DNA from: Triglochin maritima
Lineage: Eukaryota; Streptophyta; Magnoliopsida; Alismatales; Juncaginaceae
Direction of reading: 5' to 3'
Length of the DNA: 64,000 nt
Assembly: GCA_963682175.1 (NCBI GenBank)
Contig: OY821791.1
Span: forward strand, 20,798,542-20,862,541
The translations under genes and the position numbers were made by a program. This document shows, in pieces, positions 43,378 to 54,346 of the stretch (positions are counted from its first letter, which is position 1; each line of letters starts with the position of its first letter). The notes beneath the pieces were generated by a model, which was not told the DNA's origin, did no database searches, and was given only the letters and a program-made list of their open reading frames with translations.

Positions 43378-45409
43378 CCCATCTCCCTTAGCAATATGAC
43401 ATACCGGTACATATCAAAGGTGCTTGCAAATAGGTTGAAACGAGTTTTGCCCCGGCTGGTTGGAGACGCATAAAGTGCTTTTATTCGTGGAAGATGGATA
43501 GGTGACAATATCTTGCTCGTTCATGAAATCTATCACAACATGCACATAGAGCGTGGGCATGCAAAGATGTGTCTAAAATTGGACCTCCGGAAAGCATATG
43601 ATTCAGTGTCTTGGAGCTTTCTTCACGATGTGCGGCAAAGATTTGGCTTCCCGGGCCAATGGAGAATGCTCATTAGGGCGTGTGTGCGAGCCTCTTTTGT
43701 TGTGGCGGTGAATGGTGCAAACTCTAGACCTTTCAAGGCAGAAAATGGGTTGAGGCAAGGAGATCATGTGGCTCCCTATCTCTTTGTACTTTGTATGGAA
43801 GTCCTTAGCCTTATGATAAAGGAGGCGGTTGCAAGAGGACGACTTAAACCTGTGAAATGTGGGGACATCACAGTATCGCATTTGTTGTTTACCGATGACG
43901 TTATGATATTTGCAGCGGCTACTAAGGTGAATGCTCAGTTGATAAAGGATATTTTGGCTGAGTTATTTGTGTGCTCCGGGCTGCAATTAAATACACAGAA
44001 TATTCAACTCTTTGTGGGCAGAAGCGTGGTTCATGGCCGGTAGATCTGTTCGCATCTTGGGATGGAGAGGGAGGATTTTCCGGTCACGTATCTCGGCCTA
44101 CCCCTCTTCACAGCCAGGCTGGGAAGGTACCATTGCGAGGGATTGATTGCTAAGATCAAAGCTAAGTTAAGCTCATGGAAGCCGACCCTCTTGTCCATGG
44201 CTGGTCAGCTGGAATTGGTGCAAAGTGTGCTTGTGTCTTTCAACATCTTTTGGACATCTGCTTTCCTTCTCCCTAGGTCGGTTTTGAAGGAAATGGAAAG
44301 TATTATGACCCACTTCGTGTGGGGGTCCGAAGAAATGGGTGGTCATCGCATTGAAGGACATTTGCGTACCCAAGATCGAGGGAGGTTTAGGTTTACGCCG
44401 ATTGGTGGACAGGAATGATGCAGGGTTGTTACGATTGTTTAGGTTAGTTATGGCAGATAATGACTCTCTTTGGGTGAAATGCATGAGGTGAAAATACCTC
44501 ACTAACCGCACTATCTGGTTGGGACTCCCACCCTCTGTTTGCTCATGGGCTTGGAGGGGCATGTTGAGAGTGCAAGACACGACACAGGAGCACATCCGTT
44601 ATCAAGTTGGTGATGGCAGCAATACCCAATTTTTCTTGGATCCATGGTGTGGTAAGCCTTTCTCATTGCGTTACAATATGATCTTGGTATGCCAAAAGAT
44701 ACGTTTGTATCTCTTTTATCAGGAATGGAAGTTGGAATCTCCCCAATCTGCGCTCTTTGAAAATGATGGAGTTGTGGCCTAGCAAATTGGTGATGCGTAT
44801 ACAAGGTGGGCAAGACAAGCCAACTAGGTTGGACGCAAGGAAGGATACCTTTACCATTAAGGAGGTCTGGGCTTGGGTGGTGACTCGGGGTACACCCGTG
44901 GGATGGAGCAAGCTTATTTGGTTTAAGCATCACATTCCCAAACATGCCATTACAACTTGGCATACGCTGAGGGGAAGACTCATGACGACGAAATTGATGG
45001 TTGCAAGAGGTGCCCATTTTGGGCTGGAATGTGCATTGCGTGATGCAATTGAGGATGGCATGGACCATCTCTTTTGGGCGTGTCCCTCTACAAGGGATGT
45101 GTGGACGAGGGTGCTGCAAACTTTGGGCTGAGCACGGGCATCAAGAACACACTTGGGGAGGAGGCAAGACGCATGCAACATATCACGGGGGGCCGAGTAA
45201 TGGTGACAACTATGAAACTAGCATGTAGTGCTGTCGTATATGAGTGTCGGCAAGAAAGGAATAGACGAATATTTGACCACGAGCAAAGGCGAGCGACTGA
45301 CATTGTTGGATTGGTCAAAGACATGGTTTGGGTGATGGGATCGAAGCTCAAAGATTTAGTGGATGACCCGATTGCAGCAAACACATTCGAAGAAATCTCG
45401 AAATTATAG
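43378..45409 (+). pseudogene. LINE C ORF2, RT core and C-terminal region
   Basis: Continues from 30551. LPRLVGDA is followed by an in-frame stop near 43470, then RWIGDNILLVHEIYHNMH, LDLRKAYDSVSWSF and NGLRQGD. The catalytic box reads LLFTDDVMIF (Thr for Ala; both Asp intact, about 43885-43914). GLPLFTARLG and SWKPTLLSM follow. The zinc-binding end (DGMDHLFWACPSTRDVW) and YECRQERNRRIF (45237-45272) precede the 3' UTR. Breaks lie at 44041-44043, near 44330 and 44490 and elsewhere. Confidence 0.88.
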
Positions 45410-45524
45410 CAACACACGTTACTACTTGTATTTAGAACACCTTGTAGCGTGGTGACCATTAGAGTCATGGTGTGACTGGGCACGTGATTTAGTGTGTCCC
45501 GCGTTCCCTTCTAGACTAAAATTT

Positions 45525-45587
45525 GTAGGTTGTAAATCTTAGTTTCATACTTAATGAAATTTCGAGGCTATGCCTCCCTTTTGCTTT
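45525..45587 (+). other. LINE C 3' end with paired hairpins
   Basis: TTGTAGGTTGTAAATC, then GAGGC-TAT-GCCTC (45564-45576, perfect stem), then CTTTTGC-TTT-GCAAAAA. Confidence 0.75.
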
Positions 45588-45594
45588 GCAAAAA

Positions 45595-46032
45595 CAAAAG
45601 AGACGCGAGAGGGAACGGGAGGAATAGGAGCAGGTGAGAGAGAGAGAGAGAGAAGTAAAGGAAGAGAGGGGAGGAGAAAGGGAGAAGGAGAAGAGGGAGG
45701 GGATGAGAGGGCACAAAGGACTAAGAGGAGAGAGAGGAGAAGGAGGAGGAGTAAGAAGTAGAGAGAGCGAAGTGGAGGACAAGAGTGAGAAGAGAGAAGA
45801 AAAAGGAGAGAGGAAGAGAGATTGAATGAGAGAGCGAGAAGAGGATAGAGAAGGAAAGGAAGAGAAGAGGTAATAGGGAAGTGAATGAGATAGAGAAGGG
45901 AGGGTAGAGGTAGAGAATGGGAGCGAGTAGGAGCGAGAGAGATAGAGGAGGAGACACAAAATGAGAGAGGACAGAGGAGGAAAGCGATAAGGAGAAAGAG
46001 AAGGGCAGGGGAGGAGAGAAAAGCGCGAAGGG
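45595..46032 (+). repeat. Purine-only tract after LINE C
   Basis: About 440 bp of A/G with GAGA-type units. It continues in character on the other side of LINE D (47299-48258), so the two were probably one tract of about 1.4 kb before D inserted. Confidence 0.8.
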
Positions 46033-46044
46033 TGTGAGTGATAA

Positions 46045-47056
46045 ACCATAGATGAGGGACTGGAATGATGTTGGTCTTTTGCGTCTATTCTGGCTTGTGG
46101 TGGCGGACGAACACTCCCTTTGGGTCAAGTGTGTGTGCCAGAAATACTTGAAGAACCGGTCATTCTGGCTAGCACGCCCCCACCCACCTCCTCTTGGGCT
46201 TGGAAGGGGCTCCTTAGAGTTCGGGACATAGCGAGACGGCATATCCGGTATGAGGTGGGAGATGGTGAAGATATCCGTTTCTTCCAATATCCTTGGTGTG
46301 GACAGCCATTCCAATGTGAATGTTTGGGGAGCGATTACATTATGAGTTGGGAGTGCCTTGGGACATAAAAGTCTCATACTTTATCAAAGGAGTGTGGATG
46401 CTGCCCCCCCCCCAAGATCTACATTGATGGAGGAAATTCACTCGAGGATAGCAAACACTCCAATCCATGGAGGCGTCAACCAGCCCAAGAGGATAGATGG
46501 CAAGGGTATCGTGCTTGGTATAAGAGAGGTGTGGACATGCGTTAAGCCACCAAGAAGAAAGGTTGCGTGGGCTGGTATGGTGTGGCACAAGCATGCTATC
46601 CCAAAGCACGCACTCACGACTTGGAGGGCTTTGAGGGGTTGGTTACTCACTAAGAAACTTATGAATCAACGTGGCGCAAAACACGACCTGGTTTACAACC
46701 TTTGTGAGACGGATGAGGAGGACTTGGAGCACCTCTTCTGGGGGTGTATGTTTATCAAGGAGGTTTGGGTAGCCCTTCTACACTTACTGAAAATCAGTGA
46801 CCGACTTGCACGATCGCTAGAAGGAGAAGCGATACGACTATCACATGCACGTGGTAGCCGGCTTGGAAATGTGGTAAGGAGATGGGTCTTTAATGCCATG
46901 ATACACGAGTGCTGGCTTGAACGGAATCACAAAATCTTCGAGGGAGAAAAGGCATTGCCAAAGGATATAGTTGCTGCCATCAAAGACACCATTCGTTGCC
47001 TATGGGACAGGGTGAAGCATCTTGCGAAGGATGATGAGGAGGAACATGATTTCTAG
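46045..47056 (+). pseudogene. LINE D ORF2 C-terminal fragment
   Basis: WNDVGLLRLFWLVVADEHSLW is followed by a shift near 46185. An open frame of 232 codons (46358-47056) then includes KHALTTWRALRGW, the zinc-binding segment EEDLEHLFWGCMF, and a tail with HECWLERNHKIFEG and CLWDRVKHLAK. It is closest to unit A (7032-7379). No RT domain is present. Confidence 0.87.
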
Positions 47057-47224
47057 ATCATGTGGAGTTAGGAGTTTGTGTTTTGCTTGATTGACACATT
47101 GTATATGAAGGAAACTTCTTTGTCTTTACCTACTATGGTCCTTCTCAGCTCCTAAGTACATGTATTAGTAGGGAAGTGGATGGGTATGTATGTAGTATGC
47201 CCCGCACACTTGTTTTCAAACTTT

Positions 47225-47298
47225 TTTGGTAGGTTGTAATCTTTACTTCAGTAATATACTTCGAGGCTAACCCTCCCTTTTTGCCTTGCAAAAAAAAG
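47225..47298 (+). other. LINE D 3' end with paired hairpins
   Basis: TAGGTTGTAATC, then GAGGC-TAA-CCCTC (47263-47275, one mismatch), then TTTTTGC-CTT-GCAAAAAAA. Confidence 0.7.
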
Positions 47299-48258
47299 AA
47301 GAGCGAGAAGGGATAGAGAGAACGAGAAGAGGAGCAAGGAAGGGAAGGAGGAGATAGAGGGACAAGGTGTTCCCCCTCCTTCTCATCTTTGCTATCCTCC
47401 TCTCCTTCCCTTCTCTTTGTCCTCTCTCTTCTTCTCCTTCTCCGCCTCTCGCTTCTCTCATCCTTCTCTTCTTGTAAGGTAATGAAAGGAGAGGGTAAAA
47501 AGGAGATATAGAAGTAGAAGACGGAAGATGAGAGAGAGGAAAAGAGGGAAGAGTGATAAGAAGACGAGAGAAGGAAGAGGGAGAGAGAAGGAGAATAGGG
47601 AAGAGGAGAGGAGAGGAGAGGAAACAAGAGAAGAGGAGATAGAGAAGGGTAGAGAGATAGAGAACGAGGGAGGAGATAAAGAAGGGAGAGTAAAGAGATA
47701 TGGGAGAGAGGAGAGGGAAAAAAGGAGAAACGAGTGAGAGAAGGAGAGAGGGAACAAGTGAGAAGTAGAAGAGAAAGTGTAAAGAGGGAGATCAGAGAAT
47801 GAGAGAAGGGGAAGCGAGAGAATGTGAGAAGAGGAGAGAGAGAGAAAGAGAGAGGGATAAGAGGGTAGAGAGAAGGAGAGGGGAAGAAGAAGGAGATGAA
47901 GAGAAGGAGAAGAAGGAAGAGGGAAGAGGAGGGGAAAGGAAGGCAAGAGGAGAGAGAGAGAAGAGAAAAGAGAGAGGGGAAAGGAAAATGGAGATAAAAG
48001 AGAGACAGAGAGCGAGAATGAGAGATAGAGAAGGGAAAGTGGAGAAATTAGGATAAGAAGAGTAAAGAGAGAAGGAAGAGGGAGAGGGGATAAAGTAGGG
48101 AAAGTGGGAGAAATATAGAAACAAGAGAAGTAGAGGGAGAAGGATAGAGGTCGGAGAAGAAGGAAGAGAGAGAGAGAGAGAGCGATAGGAGGGAGTGGAG
48201 AAGAGCATAAGAGGGAGATAGAGAATGAAGGACAATGAGAGGAAAAAAGAGAGGAGAG
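47299..48258 (+). repeat. Long purine tract before LINE E, with a pyrimidine island
   Basis: About 960 bp of nearly pure A/G, except a C/T-only island at 47368-47475. That island is roughly the reverse complement of neighbouring GA text, so part of the tract is inverted. Strand-asymmetric polypurine of this length can form triplex (H-DNA). Confidence 0.8.
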
Positions 48259-48352
48259 AGGAGTGGCGACAAGCATGGGAAACCTAGGTTTCTATAGGGT
48301 TTTCGACTTCTTTCACCACCAAAGCCTAGTTCTACTCGTGAGCAACAAGACG

Positions 48353-50120
48353 ATGGAGATTGTGGTGGAAAGAAGGATCTCCATCCACCACCATTGGAAG
48401 GTTCACCCCCAAGCTTGGGGTGTGAAGTTCACGCACCACCTCTAGGGAGTGTTCTAACTCCCTTAAGGAATTGGACCAACTTGTTCATGGCTGGCCCAAT
48501 GGCATCCACAACCTTTGAGTTCATCCCGCCGGCCATGAAGGGAGGAGAAACATTGGTTATGTGTTCAAAGCTAGAAGTGGTTGACGCTTTGAAGAGGTGG
48601 GATAAGGTTTTAGTAGGCTACTTTATGGCTTTCAAACCACACTTGCCGTCATTAGAGAAGCACCTCCCCAAGATGTAGGGTTTGGTTGGGGGCGTGGAGG
48701 TCATCAAGAGGAGTCAAGGTTTTCTACTTGTCCTATTCACTCTTGGAGAAGATAGAAAATGTGTGCTAGAGGAGGGACCATGGTTCATTCATGTTTCTCC
48801 ACTTGTGGTTCAAAAATGGGCACCGGATGTGGTGTTGACATGGGCTAACATCACCCCGGTTCCCATATGGGTTCGACTACACGAGCTCGACCTCCGATTT
48901 TGGTCACAAAGAAGTTTGAGTAACATTGCAAGCGTCTTTGGTAGGCCGCTATACATAGATGATCATACCACTTTGGGGAGACGACTGGCCTATGGAAGGG
49001 TGTGTGTGGAAGTGTACCACTCATTTGTCCAAGTTGGGTGGAGGTTCAAGTGGAAGGTGCCGGCACACATAGAGTAAATGTGGAGTATGAATGGAGGCCC
49101 GGGAATTGCAAGGAGTGCATGAAATTTGGCCATGATGTAGGGAAGTGCCCAAGGAAAAGAATAATCATCAACAAGCAAGGTGAGGTGCCAAAGGAAAAGG
49201 CTGAGAAGTGGATAGTTGTGTCTCGAAGGAAGGCCAGAAATGGGATTGATAGAGAGAGGAGCAAGGGCATTGAGGAGGCGGGTCAAGAGGAGGGTGAGGC
49301 ACCTCGCACCAAGGGTTATTCGGAGATGGGACGGGCTGCCCGGAGAGGAGGGGAGAGGGGATGGTGGAAAGGATGATGACGTGGATGCTAGAGGGCTGAC
49401 GTGGATGAGGGTGCAAGTGAGGAGGTGACACGTAGAGGGCCAAGTGGGAGGGAAAAGATGGAGGGAAATAGCAAGGTTATGGCACACATTTGCTCCCCCC
49501 AAACCATGGAGGCAACCAATGAGGAAATGCCACGTCACATGAGAGGAATTAGCTTTGGAGACAAAATGGGAGTCTCCCCAAAGACCCTAACATATTCTAA
49601 CAAGGGTGTAAAAGGGAGTGAGCCAATTGGTGCCCAAGAAGAGGAAAGAGAAGTGGAAAAGGAAAGTGCTTGTTCCATTTTGGGACAAACAAATGAGAAG
49701 GGACTTGAGTACTCTAGATTTGAATGGACAAGTGAGGAGAGGACAAGTAGGCATGGTGAGGACAAACTGGAGGAACACATGACTCCACCAAGGGGACATA
49801 GCTTAGAAGACTATTCTCATGTACTGGGAGGGACACATGCATTAGGAAATGCAATTCTGCGTGGGGAGGAAGCATGTGATATTCATGAAGAAGAGGAGCT
49901 CCATGTGGGAGACGTCCCACGTGAAAAATCACAGCAAGGGCAAGATGAAATTCCTGAAGGATGTGAGAAGAAGAGTGGCAAATCCATGGGAGAGCGAGAA
50001 GAGCTAAGTGGACTAGCTTCGTTGATGCATGAGGAGGAGGGATGGGCTTCACCCAAAAAAGTGGTGCCAGGAAAGGAACGCACCAAGATGCATGCACAAC
50101 AAATTGGGGGGAATGTTTGA
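48353..50120 (+). pseudogene. LINE E ORF1 (DUF4283 / CCHC)
   Basis: The ATG at 48353 (MEIVVER) matches the ORF1 starts of B and C. After a shift near 48400 the DUF4283 part is recognisable: ALKRWDKVLVGYFMAFKPHL, VPIWVRLHELDLRFWS and GRRLAYGRVCVEV. A stop lies at 48676-48678 and a shift near 49020. The CCHC knuckle is intact (CKECMKFGHDVGKC). The 240-codon tail (49401-50120) is Glu/Lys/Gly-rich and unstructured in appearance. Confidence 0.85.
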
Positions 50121-50307
50121 GGTACTTGGTAATTCGAAGGACCAAGCCATTGGGGGTGAAGAAAAGAGGATGGAAGAAGGGCACGCTGAAGCATGTACAA
50201 AGAAGGCATACTCTCCACCACCCCTACTTAGGAGATCCAGGAGGAAGAGTGATTGTAGTAAGAGTATTCGTGTGAAGGGGATGGGGGTTCACCCCGCACC
50301 TTGAACC

Positions 50308-50583
50308 CATGAATGTTTTAATTTGGAATTTGTGGGGAGAAAATGGACCCGGTCGTGCACTTATGATTAGGGGTTGAATAAAGGAGGTGAATCCGGATGT
50401 GTTGTGCCTTGTGGAGCACAAGGTCAATTATAGAAAACTCGAAAGATTGAAGAGAGCGATTTGGCCCTATGCATGGACGTCAAATAGCATGATTGTGGAC
50501 TCTGGGTGGATTTTGGTGTTATGGAACGACCAACTAGTAAACTTGTGGGTTACCTTTCAATCAACACAAATACTTCACTTCCT
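50308..50583 (+). pseudogene. LINE E ORF2, N-terminal endonuclease fragment
   Basis: MNVLIWNLWGENGPGRALMIRG is the typical endonuclease start (the Asn of IWNLWG). A TGA follows at about 50377, then NPDVLCLVEHKVN carries the conserved Glu. It ends at the copia LTR fragment. Confidence 0.82.
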
Positions 50584-50728
50584 TTTAGAGCTCTACGGTT
50601 CAGGACCAAGAGCCTCTTCGTTAACACTTCTAAAAGACGAATAACATAAACAAGGAGCAAAATGATTTCTCATTCAATTCATAATAATTGACATTTAAAA
50701 GTAAAACTTTTAGAACATATTCCTTTCA
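50584..50728 (-). repeat. Copia LTR terminal fragment
   Basis: 145 bp matching 29231-29375 in sequence and orientation, including the LTR terminus (TGAAAGGAATATG on the minus strand). It stops exactly where the truncated Athila LTR begins. Confidence 0.8.
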
Positions 50729-51782
50729 TGTTTTGTCCCAAATCCACTAAAATATTGGTGGGTTGCGTATTAGTGGGTTTTTAGTCCATTTCTGGTATTG
50801 GTTTAGTCCCACATCGAGGGATTGTCCTGGATTGCCTTTTTCTTTGGCTATAAATAGAACTCTTCACATTCTATTGTAAATCACCCATTGCTTGGTGGCA
50901 TTCTCTCTACTAAGGAGTAAGCCTTGAAGCAAAACTGAAGGAGGAGAAGAATGCTACCTTCAATGTGAGTCATTGTTAATAAAATAATTGTTCTAGTTTC
51001 TTTTAATCTTGTCTTTTAATTTGTGTATGCTTGTTTAGTCTGTCCTTTCCTTTTAAGCTTCTTTAATGCTCCTTTCTTGGTTAGTTAAATTTCCTTTCAG
51101 TATAATGTTTCATTTTGTTAATGTAGGTTGTGTAATGGTTAGTGAGTAGTTCCATCCCTATTTGGGGGTGGAGAAATATGTGATATGATCATGTAGTGTA
51201 TTAGGTGTGTGTTATCTTAATCCATTGAACCTTATATGATTTCCATAACCATCTAATGGGATTTCACTCTTATCTTTGATATGCTAATGCTCTTAAATGA
51301 AACTTCGCTTATGCTTTGATTAGTGGACCTATTTTATGGGGAATGATAAGGTGAGGATATGGATCGAATTAATATCGGAAACACAGTTTGTAGTGTATGT
51401 ACTCTTGTTACCATTACCCCTTGGTTAATGTCTTGTATGTTTTAATGATATTGGGTTATCTTATTTCATGTGGAGGCATAGTAGGGTCTAGTCTTTATAC
51501 ATGAGTTCATTTAGCTTCATTCCAATTATTGTCTTGTATGTTTTAACGATATAGTCTTATCTTATTTCATGTGGAGGCAAAGTTGGGTTTAGTTTTATTG
51601 CTTATCTTCCATTTCCTTTTTGCATTGTAGTGTAGTTTAGTGTAACCAACCTTTCTCTCCTTTCTTTACCACTTGCCTTCGAACAAACCAAAAGTCGACA
51701 CACCTCCATATGGATCGACCCGTATTTTCCACCGCTTCAACGCGGCCGTGCACTTGCGGTTTAATATAAAACAAATCAATCA
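50729..51782 (+). repeat. 5' LTR, lacking its first 427 bp
   Basis: Aligns from position 56412 of the 3' LTR to the end. It keeps the TATA box (GGCTATAAATAG, 50847-50858), the U5 block and the ...AATCA end, but has lost the palindrome pair. It also lacks a 93-bp segment present at about 57272-57365 of the 3' LTR; the borders share GTTTAGTTTTA. Confidence 0.85.
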
Positions 51783-51788
51783 AGTTTT

Positions 51789-51806
51789 TGGCACTGTTGC
51801 CAGGGA
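51789..51806 (+). other. Primer-binding site, tRNA-Asp type, two changes
   Basis: TGGCACTGTTGCCAGGGA differs from the intact site at 41502-41519 at three positions, all explainable as transitions. Priming is probably weakened. Confidence 0.82.
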
Positions 51807-52906
51807 GGTGCTCTGTCCAGACTTTGGTTTGGACGATTCGAGTGGTTTTAATTTTTTCGTTTTAGTTTTGCTTTGTCTAAGGGAACCACCGGATCAAGGG
51901 GAGGCTACTGGACAAGTTTGAGCACAAAAGACTCAACAGTGACCGCCAATCAGCGGTCTAGGACCGCCAATTGGCGGCTTGGTGAGCATCTTTCGTCTTC
52001 GTTTTTGTTCTGGTAGTTTGCGATTTGATATTAGTTGTCTGGGAGCACAATCTTGCATGTTCTGATTTGTAGTTTGCTCCCAGATCATTAAACCAATCCC
52101 CATTAGTCAATATGGCCTTAAAATCCAAAGCAAAAGACTAGACATTCTTACTTGTTTAGGTCACGCACCATGTACTTGACTTAGGCACGTAGTTGTCTTT
52201 TCTTTTAGCTTTATTTTCACTTGTTGAGCGCTGGCGTGAGGTACGCATTTCCTACACTCATTCATGCATCTTGTATGCTCATGCATTAGTTAGTAGGAAT
52301 TGCATTAGGACAAGAGTGAGTTAGCGTTGATTGCGAGATTTAGGATCAAAACGCTACTAAGGAGGGGTTTTCCCATAAAAGATAAGGTGGGGGATTTCAT
52401 CACCCTTTCCTTCGCCCCAAAAATCACTCTTAATCAAGCCTTAACTAAAAGCAAGTAGACATTGGCCCTAGGATTTCGAACGCACTAGGAGAGTAATCTA
52501 GTTGAGACCGTCATGGCCTGATCGGTGTTGCTTACCTTGTGGATAGTAGGAGGTACTGGATCTCCGGATCTGGTATCACTTGCTGGGCATTGTGGTCTTC
52601 GTTGTAGGGAGGTGAGGCGTGTCGAGGCTAGTGACCTCGAAGTTAGGTGTCCTCTAGCCTAAGGACCCATTGCCTTACATTGTTTGAGTCGTACTTGCTA
52701 GTTAGGCTTCTACCTTCACCCTTTACCCATGCTAGCTTTAGGGATTCATCCCTTCTCCTCTGAGTCATCTTCATCTCACCTACTTCTACGTTCTAGTCTC
52801 CTCCCCTTTACACTCTCTGGTAGCGTTTTAGGGTCGAGTCGAGCACTTTTTGCGAGTTTAGCCTCGTGGTGGTGAGAGTGGTCGACTCGAGAGTTTTTTT
52901 GTTGAG
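51807..52906 (+). other. Leader of the pol-less element
   Basis: Non-coding. It has the palindrome pair (51941-51979) and the sequence resembling the CACTA-captured segment (52115-52800). Confidence 0.7.
51941..51979. promoter_or_regulatory. Paired palindromes in the leader
   Basis: GACCGCCAATCAGCGGTC, 3 bp, GACCGCCAATTGGCGGCT; 134 bp after the PBS. Confidence 0.6.
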
Positions 52907-53832
52907 ATGGATGGTTACATGGGCGACCATCCATATCATTGTTGGGACCAGGACAATTCTTCCTGGTATTCTGGACCCATGCAACCTGGGCTGGCTCAGA
53001 CTAACACCCCGTATGGTTGGGACAATCATAATTGTGTGACTGAGCAATCTTCATATTGGGGTAGTATGAGAGAGGCACCGACTACTAGACCATCATCTAG
53101 TTACGTCAGATCATACAGTGGTCATCAAACTGAGACATTGCAAGAAATTTTGGCCTCTTTCATGCATGCGGTAGACGACATGAGTGCACCGGCGGCTCCA
53201 GTAGCCATACCGTGCGATTGTTGTGGGTTGAGTGGTCATGTAATCGGGGAATGTCCTTATGTTCCCCAGAGCCTGAGTATGAGCATACCTTTTCCCAAAA
53301 TGCTCAATATGACCATTATGCATCCGCGTATAACCCGAGAGGGATGGATTCGTGGGGAGACAATTCTTATTCAAATTCTTATACATAATTTTCACCACAG
53401 TATCCTCCTCCCAAATACCCAGAATTCTACCAACACCCTACTTCGAATCATTGGACTCATTCTCAGCCCATCAACACCCAACACCAAAATTTCCCAAGCT
53501 CGGACTTGGACCTCACAGTTGACCGCATACCTGATTCGTTGAAATAAACTTTCGTTACGTTCATGGTAACCACTCAACAGTCCATACAAAATATGATACT
53601 GCAAGTAAGTCAAATGTCGCAGGAATTACGTGAACGTGAGGAGAGTAACCTTTCTTGTCAACATGAGGATTCATCATTTGATATGAAACCACCACCACAT
53701 CCACAAATTCAAAGCACAATCTTTCAAAGTCAAACTACTAGTCAGTCTGAGGGACTTGGGGTTTCAATTCACGATCACTTAGTGGAGGATTCGATTCAAA
53801 TTGAGAAAAACAAGGACCAAATTCATTATTAG
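52907..53832 (+). pseudogene. gag: Reduced gag-like protein without capsid
   Basis: Begins MDGYMGDHPYHCWDQD, unlike the gag start of relatives, and goes straight to a zinc knuckle (CDCCGLSGHVIGEC, about residues 102-115) with no recognisable capsid region. A shift lies near 53270: another frame restores the Tyr/Asn/Pro-rich text typical after the gag knuckle (SAYNPRGMDSWGDNS). A third frame (53563-53832) has TTQQSIQNMILQVSQMSQEL, similar to the gag tail coiled region. It may be a specialised RNA-binding remnant, or simply decay. Confidence 0.65.
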
Positions 53833-54346
53833 TCGGCACAAGATTGTGCCTTATCTTTTTGTCCTGTTGCCCTTGAGCCACATGATCTTCATTTTGTGCC
53901 TCTTAAGGACTCACCTCTGGTGGAGCAAGAGATCCCTAGTACCCTCAATTTCAAACAACCTGATGAGAGTTTGCCTCTCACTATTGTGCCTGATCATCTT
54001 GGAAATGATGGAACATCAAACAACTACATTGCTCATGAGGGTATTAGGAGTTCCAAGGAGGATACCTTGGGTATGAGACCCACTTTTTGTTCGCCAGGTG
54101 TCAGACATGCCTAATGAGGTTCTTGACCTCGTTCCGACGCACCAGCCTGTTGGTTGGAGAGTTTGGATTGACGATCATAACTTCAGCAGCGCAACGGGAG
54201 AAACTCTTCTTCCGTTGCCCCTTATTTCCCAAACTCTTGAGAGGTTCAAGCTCTTTCAGTTTGATCCTTTGAATGAGACGCCTTTGCGTCCAATTCATGA
54301 ACCTCTCATTTCATCTTGTGCTCTTTGTGAATGGGGCCACGCATGA
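53833..54346 (+). pseudogene. Acidic linker and RT relic
   Basis: 53833-54115 is an open but unrecognised, Pro/Ser-rich text (SLPLTIVPDHLGNDGTSNN). At 54098-54346 PVGWRVWIDDHNFSSATGE and LLPLPLISQTLERFK line up with GWRVCIDYRKLNAVTR and HFPLPFIDQMLERL of the intact RT. Nothing from the RT palm follows. The counterpart in the element at the right edge is 60891-61298. Confidence 0.65.

Larger units (their letters stand above)
21341..45587 (+). mobile_element. LINE unit C, split by copia and by a TRIM carrying an Athila element
   Basis: ORF1 (21544-22731) is followed by a copia insertion with loss of LINE sequence. ORF2 then runs at 29376-30551 and, after the TRIM/Athila nest, at 43378-45409, with a hairpin 3' end at 45564-45587. 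Its remaining LINE sequence totals about 4.9 kb spread over 24 kb. Confidence 0.85.
46033..47298 (+). mobile_element. LINE unit D, 5'-truncated copy inside the purine tract
   Basis: Contains only the ORF2 C-terminal third and the 3' end. It is flanked by purine tracts and by near-identical AGCGCGAAGGG (46022-46032) and AGCGAGAAGGG (47302-47312), a possible 11-bp target duplication with one mismatch. 5' truncation is typical of LINE insertion. Confidence 0.8.

Noticed and set aside
47458..48276. 272-codon minus-strand ORF rich in Ser/Leu/Pro, and similar ORFs at 45516-46049 and 45721-46377
   Set aside because: They read the C/T strand of the purine tracts. Two-base composition almost never gives stop codons, so their length has no coding meaning.
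53111..53398. Minus-strand ORF opposite the gag-like region
   Set aside because: Antisense shadow with no similarity to anything seen opposite other gag copies.
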